64,000 nucleotides of DNA from Doris montereyensis (taxonomy: Eukaryota > Mollusca > Gastropoda > Nudibranchia > Dorididae). The notes under the pieces are model-generated. The model saw only the letters and a program-made list of their open reading frames with translations. It did not search any database and was not told the origin of the DNA. The position numbers and the translations under genes are program-made. Shown in pieces: positions 29,353-42,494 of the stretch. The stretch covers positions 77,501-141,500 of the forward strand of contig JAXRKP010000465.1 in the NCBI GenBank assembly GCA_037039925.1. Reading direction: 5' to 3'. Each line of letters opens with the position of its first letter. Position 1 is the first letter of the stretch.

Positions 29353-29765
29353 CATCTTTTTTCTTTTCTTTTCTTTTTTCTTTAGCATCAGTATATATTG
29401 TGACAAGCTAGAGTGTGTGTGTGTGTATGTGTTTATGGTGGTATGGTATGTGTATAAGAAGGAAAGGGGGGGGGGGAGGGGGTATTTCATTTTGGGTGGG
29501 GAATTGCATTGCCATTTTTTTTTTTTTTTTTTTAAATTCCTACTACTACATTTTGTCTTCAAAAGGAGTCATAGTCACAAAGGGACAAAGTTTATCTTGT
29601 AACAAATTTAATGTAATTCAAGACATCTGCAATGCCCCATTTATTGAAATGTGATTCAAGTCATCATCAATTTCCCATTTATTTCTTGTTACTCATGAAA
29701 CGAGACAAATTTGTATCATGTCACATGTATCATTTTATGACATGCTGTTATTTTGTTGCAGATGG

Positions 29766-29771
29766 AATAAA
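29766..29771 (+). terminator. Candidate DKC1 polyadenylation signal AATAAA
   Basis: This is the first canonical AATAAA downstream of the dyskerin stop, about 415 bases into the 3' UTR. A TG-rich stretch (TGTGTATCATGTGTGTGTG) follows at about 29835, suitable as a downstream element. Confidence 0.5.
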
Positions 29772-29849
29772 ATTAATGGCACATTTATCATTTTATGTGA
29801 AGTCTTCGCTGTCAATATATTTATCTCAATGTTCTGTGTATCATGTGTG

Positions 29850-30355
29850 TGTGTGGGGGCGGTTGGGGGCGGTTGGAGGATGCTGCTGGTAGTGGTAGGT
29901 CCTATTTCTTTTCCAGACTTCTGCTGTTAGATCCTACTGCTTTATTTTGCCTCTTTTACATGTCATCCTGTGATCACCGCATCTGGTGCACGGAGTAGAT
30001 TGCAATAAAACAAACAGTTGATCTTGCTGTACTGTGTGGGCGGTTGGCGGGGCCTGCTGGTAGGTCCTACTTCCTTTGCTCTTTCACTTAGCTTTCATCT
30101 TTCTGTTTCCTCTTAACTCACCCTGGAGATCCACCGCATATGGTGGACGGGGGTAAGTTTCAATGAAACTAAAACTTGATAATATTATGAATGTGGGTCC
30201 TGCTGGTAGGTCCTATTCCTTTCCTTTAAGCTTTAATCTTTCTTTTTTATCTATCGTCTTGCCACTTCCTAGTTTGAATTCACCCCCATCCTGAGAGAGT
30301 GAGATCAAAAAAAAAATTAGCAGACATGGTAAATTTAGATAAATCAAAAGAAGTT
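29850..30355 (+). mobile_element. Three consecutive SINE family C copies
   Basis: Each copy begins with a GGCGGTTGG or GTGGGTCC stretch and 'TGGTAGGTCCTA', runs through a T/C-rich middle, and ends in ATCACCGCAT..GGTG or 'CCACCGCATATGGTGGACGG' and an A-rich tail. Copies are at about 29850-30020, 30036-30185 and 30194-30355. Confidence 0.7.
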
Positions 30356-30374
30356 GCTACAGTTAGTGTCACTG

Positions 30375-30690
30375 TCACCACACATAGGCAAGGTATTGAC
30401 CTCTCACCCAAAAGGTCGTGAGTTTGGGTTCAAGTCAAGACGGTGATTGAAACGTTTTCTCATGTAAAATCTACCACTCGGGTCTTTCAGTCAGGTAGGT
30501 AGATTGATACCTAGTCCTATTGGAGACGGACGATTAAAAAGGAGGCCCTGTGTGCAGATCACAACACCCTGTGCACATTAAAATTGAAGATTCCGTGGCT
30601 GTCCAAAGGGCAGTCTGGGCAAAATTAAAAATCCTACCAACACCCCCAAGATCACCTTAATTGTGGATATGGGTAAAATCAAATCACATT
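30375..30690 (+). mobile_element. SINE family A copy
   Basis: It contains 'GGCAAGGTATTGACCTCTCA', the partly duplicated B box 'GTTTGGGTTCAAGTC', 'GATACCTAGTCCTATTGGAG' and the tail 'AGATCACCTTAATTGTGGAT' plus 'ATGGGTAAAATC'. Confidence 0.82.
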
Positions 30691-30705
30691 TTTTTAAAAG
30701 TCACA

Positions 30706-31056
30706 ATAGTTCCTGGTGTGAATAATACGAAGGAGCCACAGTGGAGGGAAGTCAAAGACGAAATATGACAATAAGTGACAACTCCACTAATAAAGACAGA
30801 GCAAACACGTGACATTTCCCCCCCACACTGCTACGTTTCTTAACATCACTGCCTTTTTCTTTCTTTCTTTCTCCTTTATGTTTTTCTTCTGACATCACAT
30901 TGTGTGATGCCGGAGGTATTACTTAGATCTAGATTCTAAATATTTCTCGTTTGTTGTCTGACGAAGGGTTATACCCGAAACGTCACGTGTTTGCTCTGTC
31001 TTTATTAGTGGAGTTGTCACTTATTGTCATATTTCGCCTAATAGTTCCTGGTGATA
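30706..31056. mobile_element. Fold-back element flanked by 14-bp direct repeats
   Basis: Two arms of about 56 bp (30757-30813 and 30982-31036) are near-perfect inverted copies: one reads 'ACTCCACTAATAAAGACAGA', the other 'TCTGTCTTTATTAGTGGAGT'. They flank a spacer of about 170 bp. Outside them the 14-bp direct repeat AATAGTTCCTGGTG occurs on both sides (about 30704-30719 and 31040-31055). No coding sequence. The class is unknown. Confidence 0.7.
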
Positions 31057-32030
31057 ACATTAACAATGATAACATTACTGCTGAGACTGACGTGTCATCA
31101 CTGTTATCCCTGATCTCTATAGTTATAGTTATAGACGGGTCACTAGGATAGATAACTGTTAATTTACCAAACTAATGATGTTTCTATTACATGAGGATGC
31201 TAAGTGGGCCATTGATCGATAGACTACGGCAGTCTGCCGGGTCTCTCCCCTGCACACATGTCCTACACTTACTGCAATGCAAAGAATAGGCATAATTATA
31301 TCGGTACTGGACTGGACATGTACACATAACAAAGGGACTTATTTTACTTTACACACTGTGTTACGTGTGTACTTGCCGTGTTGGGCTTTGTGCGTTTTTG
31401 CTTTTTGGTTCTACGGTTGCTTCCCCTTATATTTATATTATTCATTATTCATCATTAGAAGTTGAATCACTCCAAACGGTGGACAAGGTGTATTCCAATA
31501 AAACAAAATCATAAAGACATCATCATATGAGAAGAACACTCACTCGAAGAGAGATATTGATGGGAAATGAATCAATTTGTGACCTTTTATTTTCACTTTG
31601 CATGGGTTTGTAATTCAATTATATGTATGTATACATTACGAATACATGTACAAATCACAAATCGTATAAATTCGTAATAATACCAAATCACCACATTGTG
31701 TTTGATTTGATCGTAAGAAGCAAGCTAAACAAACAACTGCACACATGATATTGACACTGACAGTTGGGCACACGAAAGAGAGAAATGGACGTTGGTGATC
31801 TGGCCCATGTACAGATGCACATTGTATTTCTACTAATTTCTACATAGCTGCCAACCAGTACATACAAAAAGATATTTAGTATGTTTTATTTTAATGGTTT
31901 TGATTCTGAAAGTAAAGTAAGTCCCATACTCTGCCAACCAGTACATACAAAAAGATATTTAGTACGTTTTATTTTAATGGTTCTGAAAGTAAAGTAAGTC
32001 CCATACTCTTTCTTAGTTGAGCATTGGGGA
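31057..32030. other. A/T-rich intergenic DNA with one local duplication
   Basis: An 80-bp segment containing 'GCCAACCAGTACATACAAAA' is duplicated in tandem at about 31850-32010. A family C SINE tail lies at about 31460-31500. No gene seen. Confidence 0.6.
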
Positions 32031-32275
32031 ATCAGGAGTCCAGTCCTGAATGTTTTCTTGGCATACCGCATAGGGTGGTACTGATACTGATACTGATAGT
32101 GGTAGTTTGCCATTGCTTTCCACGCCGCTGTTACTTTCGACGTCTGAATAGACCTGGCTATCTATTTCGCTGCTGAGTCGGCCGGAGGGATAGAAAAATG
32201 TGCCCGGACTGAGAATTGAACTCAGGGCCTCCGGCATGGCAGTCAGTCAGGTGCCCTAATGATTTACATATATTA
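32030..32275 (-). mobile_element. tRNA-like SINE, reverse orientation
   Basis: On the minus strand it starts 'TTAGGGCACCTGACTGACTG' and has the B box 'GAGTTCAATTCTC' about 30 bases later. A GC-richer body follows, ending in a short (TATCAG)n run. The head is tRNA-like but lacks a closed cloverleaf. Confidence 0.6.
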
Positions 32276-32639
32276 ATTATTATGGTGGTTCACTGCATTT
32301 AAAAAGAAACCCTACGTTAACGGCAGACTCCGAGGTATTTATTGTGGTTCGGAGACGCCATGCTGAGTTCGCAAGAAATGCCCTTTGTCCCAAGTATAAT
32401 AATAAAAAAAACTGCAATAAAGCCGAATAAGATTATAAAAATGTATTTGATACTAATTAATATGAAGTTTATAGTTGATCAGTCATATAATTTGAAAGTT
32501 AAAGCGACTCAGACTCTGCCAGAAAGGCCAGTGAACAACAAACTTGTTTTGTATTTTTTTTATTAAAGTTAAAGGGGTTAATTCAAATTAACTTATCAAT
32601 GGGGTTTTTTTAGGAATATTATGGGCAGTTGTGCCGAGT

Positions 32640-33128
32640 TTGAATTAGTTTGCGCTGTCAGAGTCTTGTTTTATAATTTAAATTAGTTTGCGCTGTCAGA
32701 GTCTTGTTATACAATTTAAATTAGTTTGCGCTGTCAGTCTTGTTTTACAATTTAAATTAGTTTGCGCTGTCAGTCTTGTTTTACAATTTAAATTAGTTTG
32801 CGCTGTCAGTCTTGTTTTACAATTTAAATTAGTTTGCGCTGTCAGTCTTGTTTTACAATTTAAATTAGTTTGTGCTGTCAGTCTTGTTTTACAATTTAAA
32901 TTAGTTTGCGCTGTCAGTCTTGTTTTACAATTTAAATTAGTTTGTTGTCAGTCTTGTTTTCAATTTAAATTAGTTTGTCTGTCAGTCTTGTTTTACAATT
33001 TAAATTAGTTTGCGCTGTCAGTCTTGTTTTACAATTTAAATTAGTTTGTCAGTCTTGTTTTCAGTTTCTTATTGTTTTACAATTTAAATTAGTTTACACT
33101 GTCAGTCTTGTTTTACAATTTAAAAAGG
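32640..33128. repeat. 36-bp minisatellite, about 14 copies
   Basis: The unit contains 'TTTACAATTTAAATTAGTTT' and 'GCGCTGTCAGTCTTGT'. Because 36 is a multiple of three, short frames stay open (…VCAVSLVLQFKL…). They are artefacts. Confidence 0.95.
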
Positions 33129-33299
33129 TTGGCATTGGCAGCTATGTGAATAAAATACATGAAATAAAAGTACATTATATCGTAGTACATGTATAATAAG
33201 AATGCAAATGCAAGCATTTTGAAATTGAATTCATTGAATGACAGAAGCAGCAGCAATGATCATGGCATTGTTTTTATGATTATTGTCTCCCATAGAGCC

Positions 33300-33610
33300 G
33301 AAGCTTGTCCCGATTTCTATAGCGCACAACAAGACAGGTGATAATAAATATGTGTAATCACCTCATGGATAGGATCGCTAGTCTGACGCATGTTTTTACT
33401 CCCCAAGTTTGTGCTTGTACTTATACTTGTACACATTTGCAGTTGGGAGAAAATGCGTGTTAGTGTTACTGTTAGGTTACGTGTCTTTCCCAAGGAACAC
33501 AACGTTGTAGGGCTCGGGCCTAGCTAGCAGTAGCAGTAGCAGCTTTGCCAGGATTCAAACCCGGCATCTCATGATCTCAAGTCCGGAAGCTTAACTAATC
33601 AGCCACTGAC
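33300..33610 (-). mobile_element. SINE family B, reverse copy
   Basis: On the minus strand: B box 'GGGTTTGAATCC', 'TTCCTTGGGAAAGACACGTA', 'AAATGTGTACAAGTATAAG' and 'TGCGCTATAGAAATCGGG'. The order is the same as in the 10375 copy. Confidence 0.8.
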
Positions 33611-34034
33611 GCCACAGAAAGAAACTGAGGCTGAGGACAAGTACATCACTACATGTACCTTATTAAAATTGAGCAGTGACCACATTAGGTTTTACCGAAT
33701 AAACTTGAGAACATCTTTCATTCAATTTAAACGGCCGGGGTCTTGAACTTTGAACTTGATCCATAGAGGTTGGATTGAAAGTTTGGGTTTTGTTATTAAT
33801 GTTAGTGTTATGTTAGATTTATGACTATTTTACCTATATTGGTCTACATGTACTAAACTTTTATTTTTTTTATGAAAAGCTGTTAACAGTATAATAACAG
33901 ATATTTCATGAGCTGCAATATGCTCAGGGCTAGTACTCAGTAGTCAATGATGTCATCATGCACGGTATTGTTTTTCTCCATAATTTCTGCTGGGAAAGAC
34001 CGTACACACGTACTACCTCCACCAGGTGGCGGGG

Positions 34035-34043
34035 AAATGCTTT

Positions 34044-34080
<37 letters not shown>

Positions 34081-34090
34081 CTTCACTTTC
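34035..34090. repeat. (TTTCAC)n hexamer repeat
   Basis: Eight copies of the hexamer. Confidence 0.95.
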
Positions 34091-34164
34091 ATAAAAAAAA
34101 AGTCTTCAAAACAAATGACAAAGACCTATAAAAAAAAGACACAAATGACAAAGATAAGGCTGAG

Positions 34165-34217
34165 GAAGAGAGAGTGAGAGAGAGAGAGAGTGAGAGAGAG
34201 AAGAGAGAGAGAGAGAG

Positions 34218-34271
<54 letters not shown>

Positions 34272-34309
34272 AGACAAAGACAGAGAGAGAGACAGAGAGA
34301 GAGAGAGAG

Positions 34310-34347
<38 letters not shown>

Positions 34348-34460
34348 GAGAGGGAGACAGAGACACACACACACACGCACACAGAGACAGACACTGAGAG
34401 AGACAGAGACAGAGAGAGAGAACACAGACAGACAGAGAGACAGAGAGACAGACAGAGACA
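34165..34460. repeat. (GA)n/(GACA)n microsatellite
   Basis: GA repeats grade into ACAC and GACA blocks at the right end. 34461-35765 is A/T-rich with no recognisable gene. Confidence 0.97.
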
Positions 34461-35767
34461 TATCTACAAATTTGCTATTCAAATCCAGTCCCGGTACATT
34501 CTGCCATTTGGCACATCACTTTGCATTTACTGATTTATGTTATTATTATTAACACCTTTCCCAAAAGGACAAATTCAGATTATCTCATCATAAACATAGA
34601 TGGATTTATAATTTATGGTATACTAACTATAAGCTGTAGCCCTGCACAAGTGTAGGCTCACCAACTGTACATCATTTATTGTATTCTATCAAAGTATTCA
34701 AAGTCCTTCTCAACTTACAGGGGGAGTACAGACAATAGTACACACACCTGTATTAGTTAGGTGCTTCATACTAACTAACATTCTGACAAAATCTTTCTCT
34801 ACCTACAGCTGGGTGCTCATTCACACCTGAGTCAAGTACAACGCTTGGGGGACCTTACATATTTGAAGTGTTTGTTAGTATAGTATATTTTTTCACTTTG
34901 GGGGTTTCCTTACTTTAGTTAAAAATCTGTCGTGTACATTGACTGATTGGTCCAGCGAAAGAAAACTGAAACAGGTCTAAAAAACAAAACAAAACGAATA
35001 AAAATCCAAACTCATACTGTAGAACAATTGAATCTTCTTTTCTTTTTTTTTTATACTTACGTTCTAGCAACTTGACACTATATGCAGCTCCCATTATTAT
35101 ATTATTGTAAAAACAGTAACACATGTAGGCCAACATGTGTTTCTGTGTTTTGTCTGTGTATTTTTTTAAGTACGGAGAGTGAACATATTTTTGTATTATA
35201 TGTACGTTTCTCGTGTTTCTGTGTTTTTTAAGTGAGGAAAGCGAAAATATTTTTGTATTTGTGCGTTTGTATTGAGCATTTGGTGGGCGCCATGATGTAG
35301 ATTTAGTTTTCCTTGTTGACTGTTTCCTTGGTGATAACCCACGATAATATTAACACTACTAATAACACTACTTACTACTAATAACAATAACAGCTTCATC
35401 TCACTCTTTAGCACCAAAAAAAACAACCCAACTACCCCAAATTGTTCATTCTACCCAAGAACTGTAATACACTATAGGCTTTTACAAATTGTCCGAAAGA
35501 AAATACATGGGCACCCACTTTAGGCTCCTTCGTGCATCTCTCCTCTATCTCACTTCATTCTACACCAATAATCTAAATTAGTTATAATATTATATGTACA
35601 TGTCCTCAGCAAACATCAATCACATACATGTCACAACCTTTGGAAGTGAATGTGGACACAATCAACATAAGGAAGGTAGAACCAGACCTGTTACTGTTAC
35701 ATTTTGTTTTTGTTTGTTTTAGGTTGTTTTCAGGTTGTCATTGGTTTTAACATGTTTTGTCCCTTTG

Positions 35768-35888
35768 CTCACATGTATTCGCATGTATTCACATGTATTC
35801 ACATGTATTCGCATGTATTCACATGTATTCACATGTATTCACACATATTTGCATGTATTCACATGTATTCACATGTATTCACATGTAT
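35768..35888. repeat. 10-bp tandem repeat ACATGTATTC, about 12 copies
   Basis: Copies alternate ACATGTATTC and GCATGTATTC and abut the tail of a reverse family A SINE, whose A-box end is on the far side. Confidence 0.93.
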
Positions 35889-36228
35889 TTGATTTGATTT
35901 TACCCACATCCACAACTACGGTGATCTCGGGGGTTTATTTTTTGGGTAGGATTTTAATTCTGTTCGGACTGCTGCCCTGTAAATGTAAACAGCCAAGGGA
36001 GCTTACTTGAACTAAAGTGCACAGAGTGCAGTTGTGATCTGCGTCGTCCGTATCCGATAGGACTAGGTGTCGACCCACCTACCTGAAACAGGGAAAGCGG
36101 AGGGGGAGGGGGAGATTTTGCTCGAAAAAATTTAAGAAAAATGCTCAACCGTCGGCGGGGCTCGAACTCACCACCTTTTGGTTGAGAGGCCGACACCTTG
36201 CCTCTGGATTACCGAGGTCCCCTAGCTC
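35888..36228 (-). mobile_element. SINE family A, full-length reverse copy
   Basis: On the minus strand it runs from 'CTCGGTAATCCAGAGGCAAG' through the B box 'GAGTTCGAGCCC' and 'GGTGGGTCGACACCTAGTCC' to the tail 'CGAGATCACCGTAGTTGTGG'. Confidence 0.85.
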
Positions 36229-36359
36229 ACATGCCAACACTTGTCAATTATTATTATTATTATTATTATTATTATCGACAATATCATAGTGGTCGCGGTT
36301 AGTGGTAGTGTGGTGAGTTGAAGACTTTTCAAAGACAATCCACTTAGTATTTTATTATT

Positions 36360-36582
<223 letters not shown>

Positions 36583-37439
36583 GATGTGCCTCTTCCGACA
36601 GTTCTTCTTATTACACATGCCCATTATGCCGTGTCAACATAATATTTATAACCAAGACACATGTACATACACATACATTGTATTCATTTCTGTTTACAGT
36701 CGAATAACACTGAGTAGAAGGCCTAGTATTGGTATTAGTGAGGGAGAATACATGTAATTTATCAAATGTGTGAATTTCTATTTTATTTTAAATACTGAGA
36801 ATTCCATTCATTAAGTTCAAGTAAAATCAAGAGGAAAATATTCAAGTCCGGAGGGGGGGAATGGGGGGAGAACAAAAACCCAAAACAAACAAACAAACAA
36901 ACAAACAGTAGTAATCAAGCGTGGAGTGATAGTAGTACTAGTAGTAAGTAGGCTTAGTAGTAAATGATGATAACATAAATTATGTTTGCTTGCTTCCATT
37001 GGTACACTGCGCAGCTCAAGGCAAATTAATTAACGACACAGCCAGTTGCAGTATAGTAAAAGCTCAACATGAAATTCTTGGAATGGACATTGAAAAAGGC
37101 AGATTTGAATTTGAATGGACAAACTGAGTTGTGATTTGACGTTTGGGGCGATGGAATCGTTAGCGTAGTGAATGCTGGCTTTCTATTCTAAGTCTAAGGA
37201 TAAGATGATGATATGATGTGGAAAGCACTCAGAAAAAGACATAGAGCTAGACACATGCATAAGGTATGTACATTTTGACTTAGTATACATTATGCTTTGT
37301 AGCCTGTGTTTTAAAAAAAGCACATGTATTACTTTATCCATTTAGAGTAACATTGGCTTACTTAGACTAGACACTTAGGAGAAATGTTTATCTATATAAT
37401 AATAATCTTAGATCTATACCCAAAAAAAAAAGAAAACCA

Positions 37440-37840
37440 AAGATTTAATTCAAGTATCTTTGAAAAAATTAAGGGAGACAACCAAACCAAAACAGATGGC
37501 ATGAAGACTAAAACTAAGACGGAAACAAACTCAGATGGTTTGGGCATGTTGACAGAATGAATGATAAGATTAAGGGAGTAGCTAAATCAGTATACAGTGC
37601 TAAAACCCAAGGTAAAAGACCAAAAGGCAAACCTTTGGAGAAAGCGAGAAAAAGATATAATTAAAAGAGGCACTAAAGCACAGATGGAAACAATAGAAAA
37701 TGTCAGAACACGGTAGGCTGGAGAAAGGTCATTTCGGGCATCTAAACCCACACACTGGAAGGTAGAAGTAGAATGGGAACTGATTAAAGAAACAAAGAAA
37801 GGAAAGATGTATAAATGTAATTAAGGGTCTGTGCATAATA
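37440..37840 (+). pseudogene. LINE 3' end, truncated copy
   Basis: It encodes 'LRWFGHVDRMNDKIKGVAKS' followed by 'SAKTQGKRPKGKPLEKAR', then a stop. RWFGHVxRM is a hallmark near the C-terminus of many LINE ORF2 proteins. Non-coding sequence with 'GGTCATTTCGGGCATCTAAA' follows and recurs at about 44875 and 44990, so it marks the 3' end of one LINE family. Confidence 0.75.
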
Positions 37841-38177
37841 AAATTATGTAACATAGAAAAGGAAAGTGATAGAAAAGATCGACACTAAAATTCATTAAAA
37901 TTCATGAAGACTTCACTAGCGAGCTGCTGCTAACGTAAAACTAAAAGCAAAACGAATAATAAAAAATGAAGATGTTGATAATATTATTAATTATGATATC
38001 AATTTATTTTTAAATTAAATCAAACTGGAATATCATAAACTGCCGTAGACAGTTTTTGGAAAGGTGGCAATCATAAAAAAAAAAAGAAAGAAAGATGTTC
38101 ATGATCAATAGGCGTTTATCACGTGATTTTTTTTCACTCTCTTTTTAAGCAAAACAAAACAATCCGTGACTAAAGCG

Positions 38178-38225
38178 GCACAGTTACAGTTACAGTTACA
38201 GTTACAGTTACAGTTACAGTTACAA
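38178..38225. repeat. (ACAGTT)n hexamer repeat
   Basis: Eight perfect copies. Confidence 0.95.
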
Positions 38226-38284
38226 CGCTTGCAACGAAGAGCCATCCACCCACCAGGCCTGGTCACTGCTAACTCCAGTCTTTG

Positions 38285-38535
38285 AGTTTTTGTGATTTGT
38301 AAATTTGAATTTGATTTGAGTCGTTTTACCCGCATCCACATTTTACTAATGCCATCTCGGGGTTTTCAGTAGAGGTAGGGTTAATACATTTATTTGTACC
38401 AGGACTGCCCTGTACACAGCCAAAGGGGTCTTTAAATAAGTTGATATTTGCACCGCATCGGGTCTCCTTTTCATTGTCCGTCCTCAATGAGACTAGGTGT
38501 CGATTTGCATTTACGTATTTGGACTCGGTGGGGGG
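38285..38535 (-). mobile_element. SINE family A, reverse copy lacking the head
   Basis: On the minus strand: 'GACACCTAGTCTCATTGAGG', a 'GGACAATGAAAAGGAGACCC' block and the tail 'GTGGATGCGGGTAAAACG'. The tRNA-like head is missing. Confidence 0.75.
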
Positions 38536-38661
38536 GGGGTCGACAAAAAACTTCAATGTATTTCTTACTCAGAAATAAACATGGCAACATGGCACAAGTT
38601 GAAATAGAACTATTTTTCTCTATGGCTAGTTAATTCATCTATTAAAAAGTCTTAACATTAG

Positions 38662-38996
<335 letters not shown>

Positions 38997-39049
38997 ATCT
39001 CGAAAGTGAGGTTGGGAGGATGACCTCCCATGAAATGAAAAGAGAATAC

Positions 39050-39052
<3 letters not shown>

Positions 39053-39128
<76 letters not shown>
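39053..39128. repeat. (TA)n microsatellite
   Basis: About 38 TA dinucleotides without interruption. Confidence 0.97.
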
Positions 39129-39131
<3 letters not shown>

Positions 39132-39289
39132 GGAGATTGAAACTTGAAAAAATAAAAATAAACCATATGTATAATGGTAAATAAGAAATGATAGGATTAC
39201 AAAATATATAATTGAGATGCACCTAAGCACATGTACCGTGCATGTTTTGGTATAGAAAGTATAAAGATAACATCAGACAGGAAGCACAA

Positions 39290-39492
39290 CAATGTCAATA
39301 CTCGGTATCCACACATCCCGATCTAGTCGTTGCACAATGTCAATACTCAGTCAATCCACACATCCCGATCTAGTTGTTGCACAATGTCAATACTCAGTAT
39401 CCACACATCCCGATCTAGTCGTTGCACAATGTCAATACTCAATATCCACACATCCCGATCTAGTCGTTGCACAATGTCAATTGCACAATGTC
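39290..39492. repeat. 44-46 bp minisatellite, about 4.5 copies
   Basis: The unit has 'CAATGTCAATACTCAGTATC', 'CACACATCCCGATCTAGTCG' and TTGCA. Confidence 0.92.
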
Positions 39493-39642
39493 TGTCAAGG
39501 TACATACAGTGGTCACCTCATATCTCGACATCGACAGGACCGGACATGTTAATTAGAAAGTTGAGTATAAAGAAGGTCGAGATAAGACGACAGATAGATG
39601 ATGGTGATTTGCAGGATCCAGCTTGGCATGCAATGACACCAG

Positions 39643-40258
<616 letters not shown>

Positions 40259-40859
40259 CTGCGATGTTTGGCAAAGTATGTTTGTATATACATTATAACA
40301 TAAAGAAAAGACGGGACTTGCCAATTACAAACTAAAGGGACTTGCGAATTATGTCGACTAAAAAAAATTGTCGACTAAACCGATGTCGACATTTGGGGTC
40401 CAAAAAACTGTTTTTATAGTCAAAAAGAAAAACAAACTACACAACACAGCCCACAACACCACAGAAAAACACACAAAAAACGCTAGAATTTATATATGTA
40501 TAATTTTAAAAAGCAGATATCTCACTGAGCAGGTAATTTTGTTTCTAGTAAAAATGAGGTATTAAAATTAAACTCAGATTGTTTTTTGTTAAACGAGGAC
40601 AAACTTAAAAATCATTTATTTCATCTTACATTCAATTGGTTACTGAAAGAACTGCCATTGACATGAGTAAGAGGAGAAAGACAAAGTGATGGGGATGATT
40701 TTTGCAAATAAAATTAATGGAAAGAGAAGTCTTCTCATGAAATAAATGGACACACACACAAAATAATAATTTAAAAAAAAACAAAACAAAAAAATGAAAC
40801 AAAACAAAAAATTAAATGTTAAACAAAATTTTGCAAGACAAAGTAAATGTTAAAAATGT

Positions 40860-41360
40860 TAAAAAGGTTAAAATTGAAATTATAAGTTCCATGCCATGTG
40901 ACAAGACAAAAGGCAAGACAAAGTAAATGTTAAAAATGATTAGACAGTACATAGTGACAGTAAAATTACACAAATTATAACATGGGCTATTCCATTTCCA
41001 CATTGTCAATGTAGTGACAGTAAAATTAAACAATGTATAACATTGGGCTATTCCGCCCACATTGAGTAGTGACAGTAAAATTAAACAAATTATACACATG
41101 GACTATTCCGCCCTGTTACATTGTCAATCTTCCAGTGACAGTAAAATTAAACAATTTATAACAGAAATCAGACAATATTGTTGTAAGAAAGTGCAAACAT
41201 TGTCAATAAATAAATATAACATCAAAATCATTGCATTTCTAACATTGTCAATAATAAGACAGTAAAATTAATCATTGCATTATAAATAAATTCACAAGAC
41301 AAAATTGTTGTATCAGTGACTCCACATTGTAAAATTCACAAACAAATTATAGCATTGGAT
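40860..41360. repeat. Degenerate tandem repeat preceding the 41.4 kb array
   Basis: Imperfect units share 'GTGACAGTAAAATTAAACAA' and 'CATTGTCAAT', with unit length varying from about 55 to 75. They look like older, diverged relatives of the array that follows. 40257-40860 is A/T-rich with nothing named. Confidence 0.75.
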
Positions 41361-41419
41361 ATTCCACATTGTTGACAGTGACAGTCAATGATAATTTTGA
41401 TTTATACATTGATCAGTAC

Positions 41420-42085
41420 ATTGTTGGTATCATTCCATTTCCACATTGTCAATGTCACAAGACAGTACATTGTTCGTATCATTATTTCAACATTGTCAAT
41501 GTCACAAGACAGTACATTGTACGTATCATTCTATTTCCACATTGTCAATGCCACAAGACAGTACATTGTTCGTATCATTGCATTTCTACATTGTCAATGT
41601 CACAAGACAGTACATTGTATCATTCCATTCATTTCTCACAAGACAGTACATTCTACATTGTCACATTGTCAATGTCACAAGACAGTACATTGTTCGTATC
41701 ATTCCATTTCCACATTGTCAATGTCACAAGACAGTACATTGTACGTGTCATTCTATTTCTACATTGTCAATGTCACAAGACAGTACATTGTTCGTATCAT
41801 TGCATTTCCACATTGTCAATGTCACAAGACAGTACATTGTTCGCATCATTGCATTTCCACATTGTCAATGTCACAAGACAGTACATTGTTCGTATCATTG
41901 CATTTCCACATTGTCAATGTCACAAGACAGTACATTGTTCGTATCATTGCATTTCTACATTGTCAATGTCACAAGACAGTACATTGTTCGTATCATTCCA
42001 TTTCCATATTGTCAATGTCACAAGACAGTACATTGTTCGTATCATTCCATTTCCACATTGTCAATGTCACAAGACAGCATATTGT
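41420..42085. repeat. 48-bp minisatellite, about 14 copies
   Basis: The unit contains 'CACATTGTCAATGTCACAAG' then 'ACAGTACATTGTTCGTATCA' and TTGCATTTC. Unit length is 16 codons and none of the three forward frames of the unit has a stop, which is why three overlapping frames of over 210 codons appear. Confidence 0.95.
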
Positions 42086-42461
42086 AATTGTGTAATGAAT
42101 GTGCTTTCTTCACAATGCTGTGACGTCATTTCCATACAATTATTTCAACACAGTATGTAGTCCCGGTTATTTCTTTCAATAGTTTCAATCATTGCAATTA
42201 TAAATCAGGGGCACACCTGTTGTGAAAAAAATCTACATTTAATTTATCATAATTTCGAAATAAGTCTGAACATTGAAAAACTTCTGCTATCCAACCCCCC
42301 CCCCCCACCCACCCCAAACAAAACCAAACCAAACCAATAAAAAAAACCCTCAAGCAAACAAAAACCAAAAACACGAACTTCTGCATTTCTTTTGATTGAA
42401 TTACAGTGAATGTTTAATGTGACAAATACTTATTTTATAATTATACAGACAGATAGACACT

Positions 42462-42494
42462 CAAAAGCACACACACACACACACACACACACAT
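42462..42494. repeat. (CA)n microsatellite
   Basis: About 14 CA dinucleotides. The flanks from 42090 to 43257 hold no recognisable gene. Confidence 0.93.

Noticed and set aside
30953..30987. Hammerhead ribozyme core (CTGACGA … GAAAC)
   Set aside because: The core strings are present, but stem II pairs out of register and no helix I partner exists next to a cleavable triplet. The GACG/CGTC pairing would also compete.
32640..33128. CRISPR-like array
   Set aside because: Tandem units are contiguous with no unique spacers, and the genome is plainly eukaryotic. The same holds for every other array in the window.
41369..42160. 263-codon repeat protein
   Set aside because: All three forward frames are open because the unit is 48 bp and stop-free. 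No frame shows preferential conservation that I can see.
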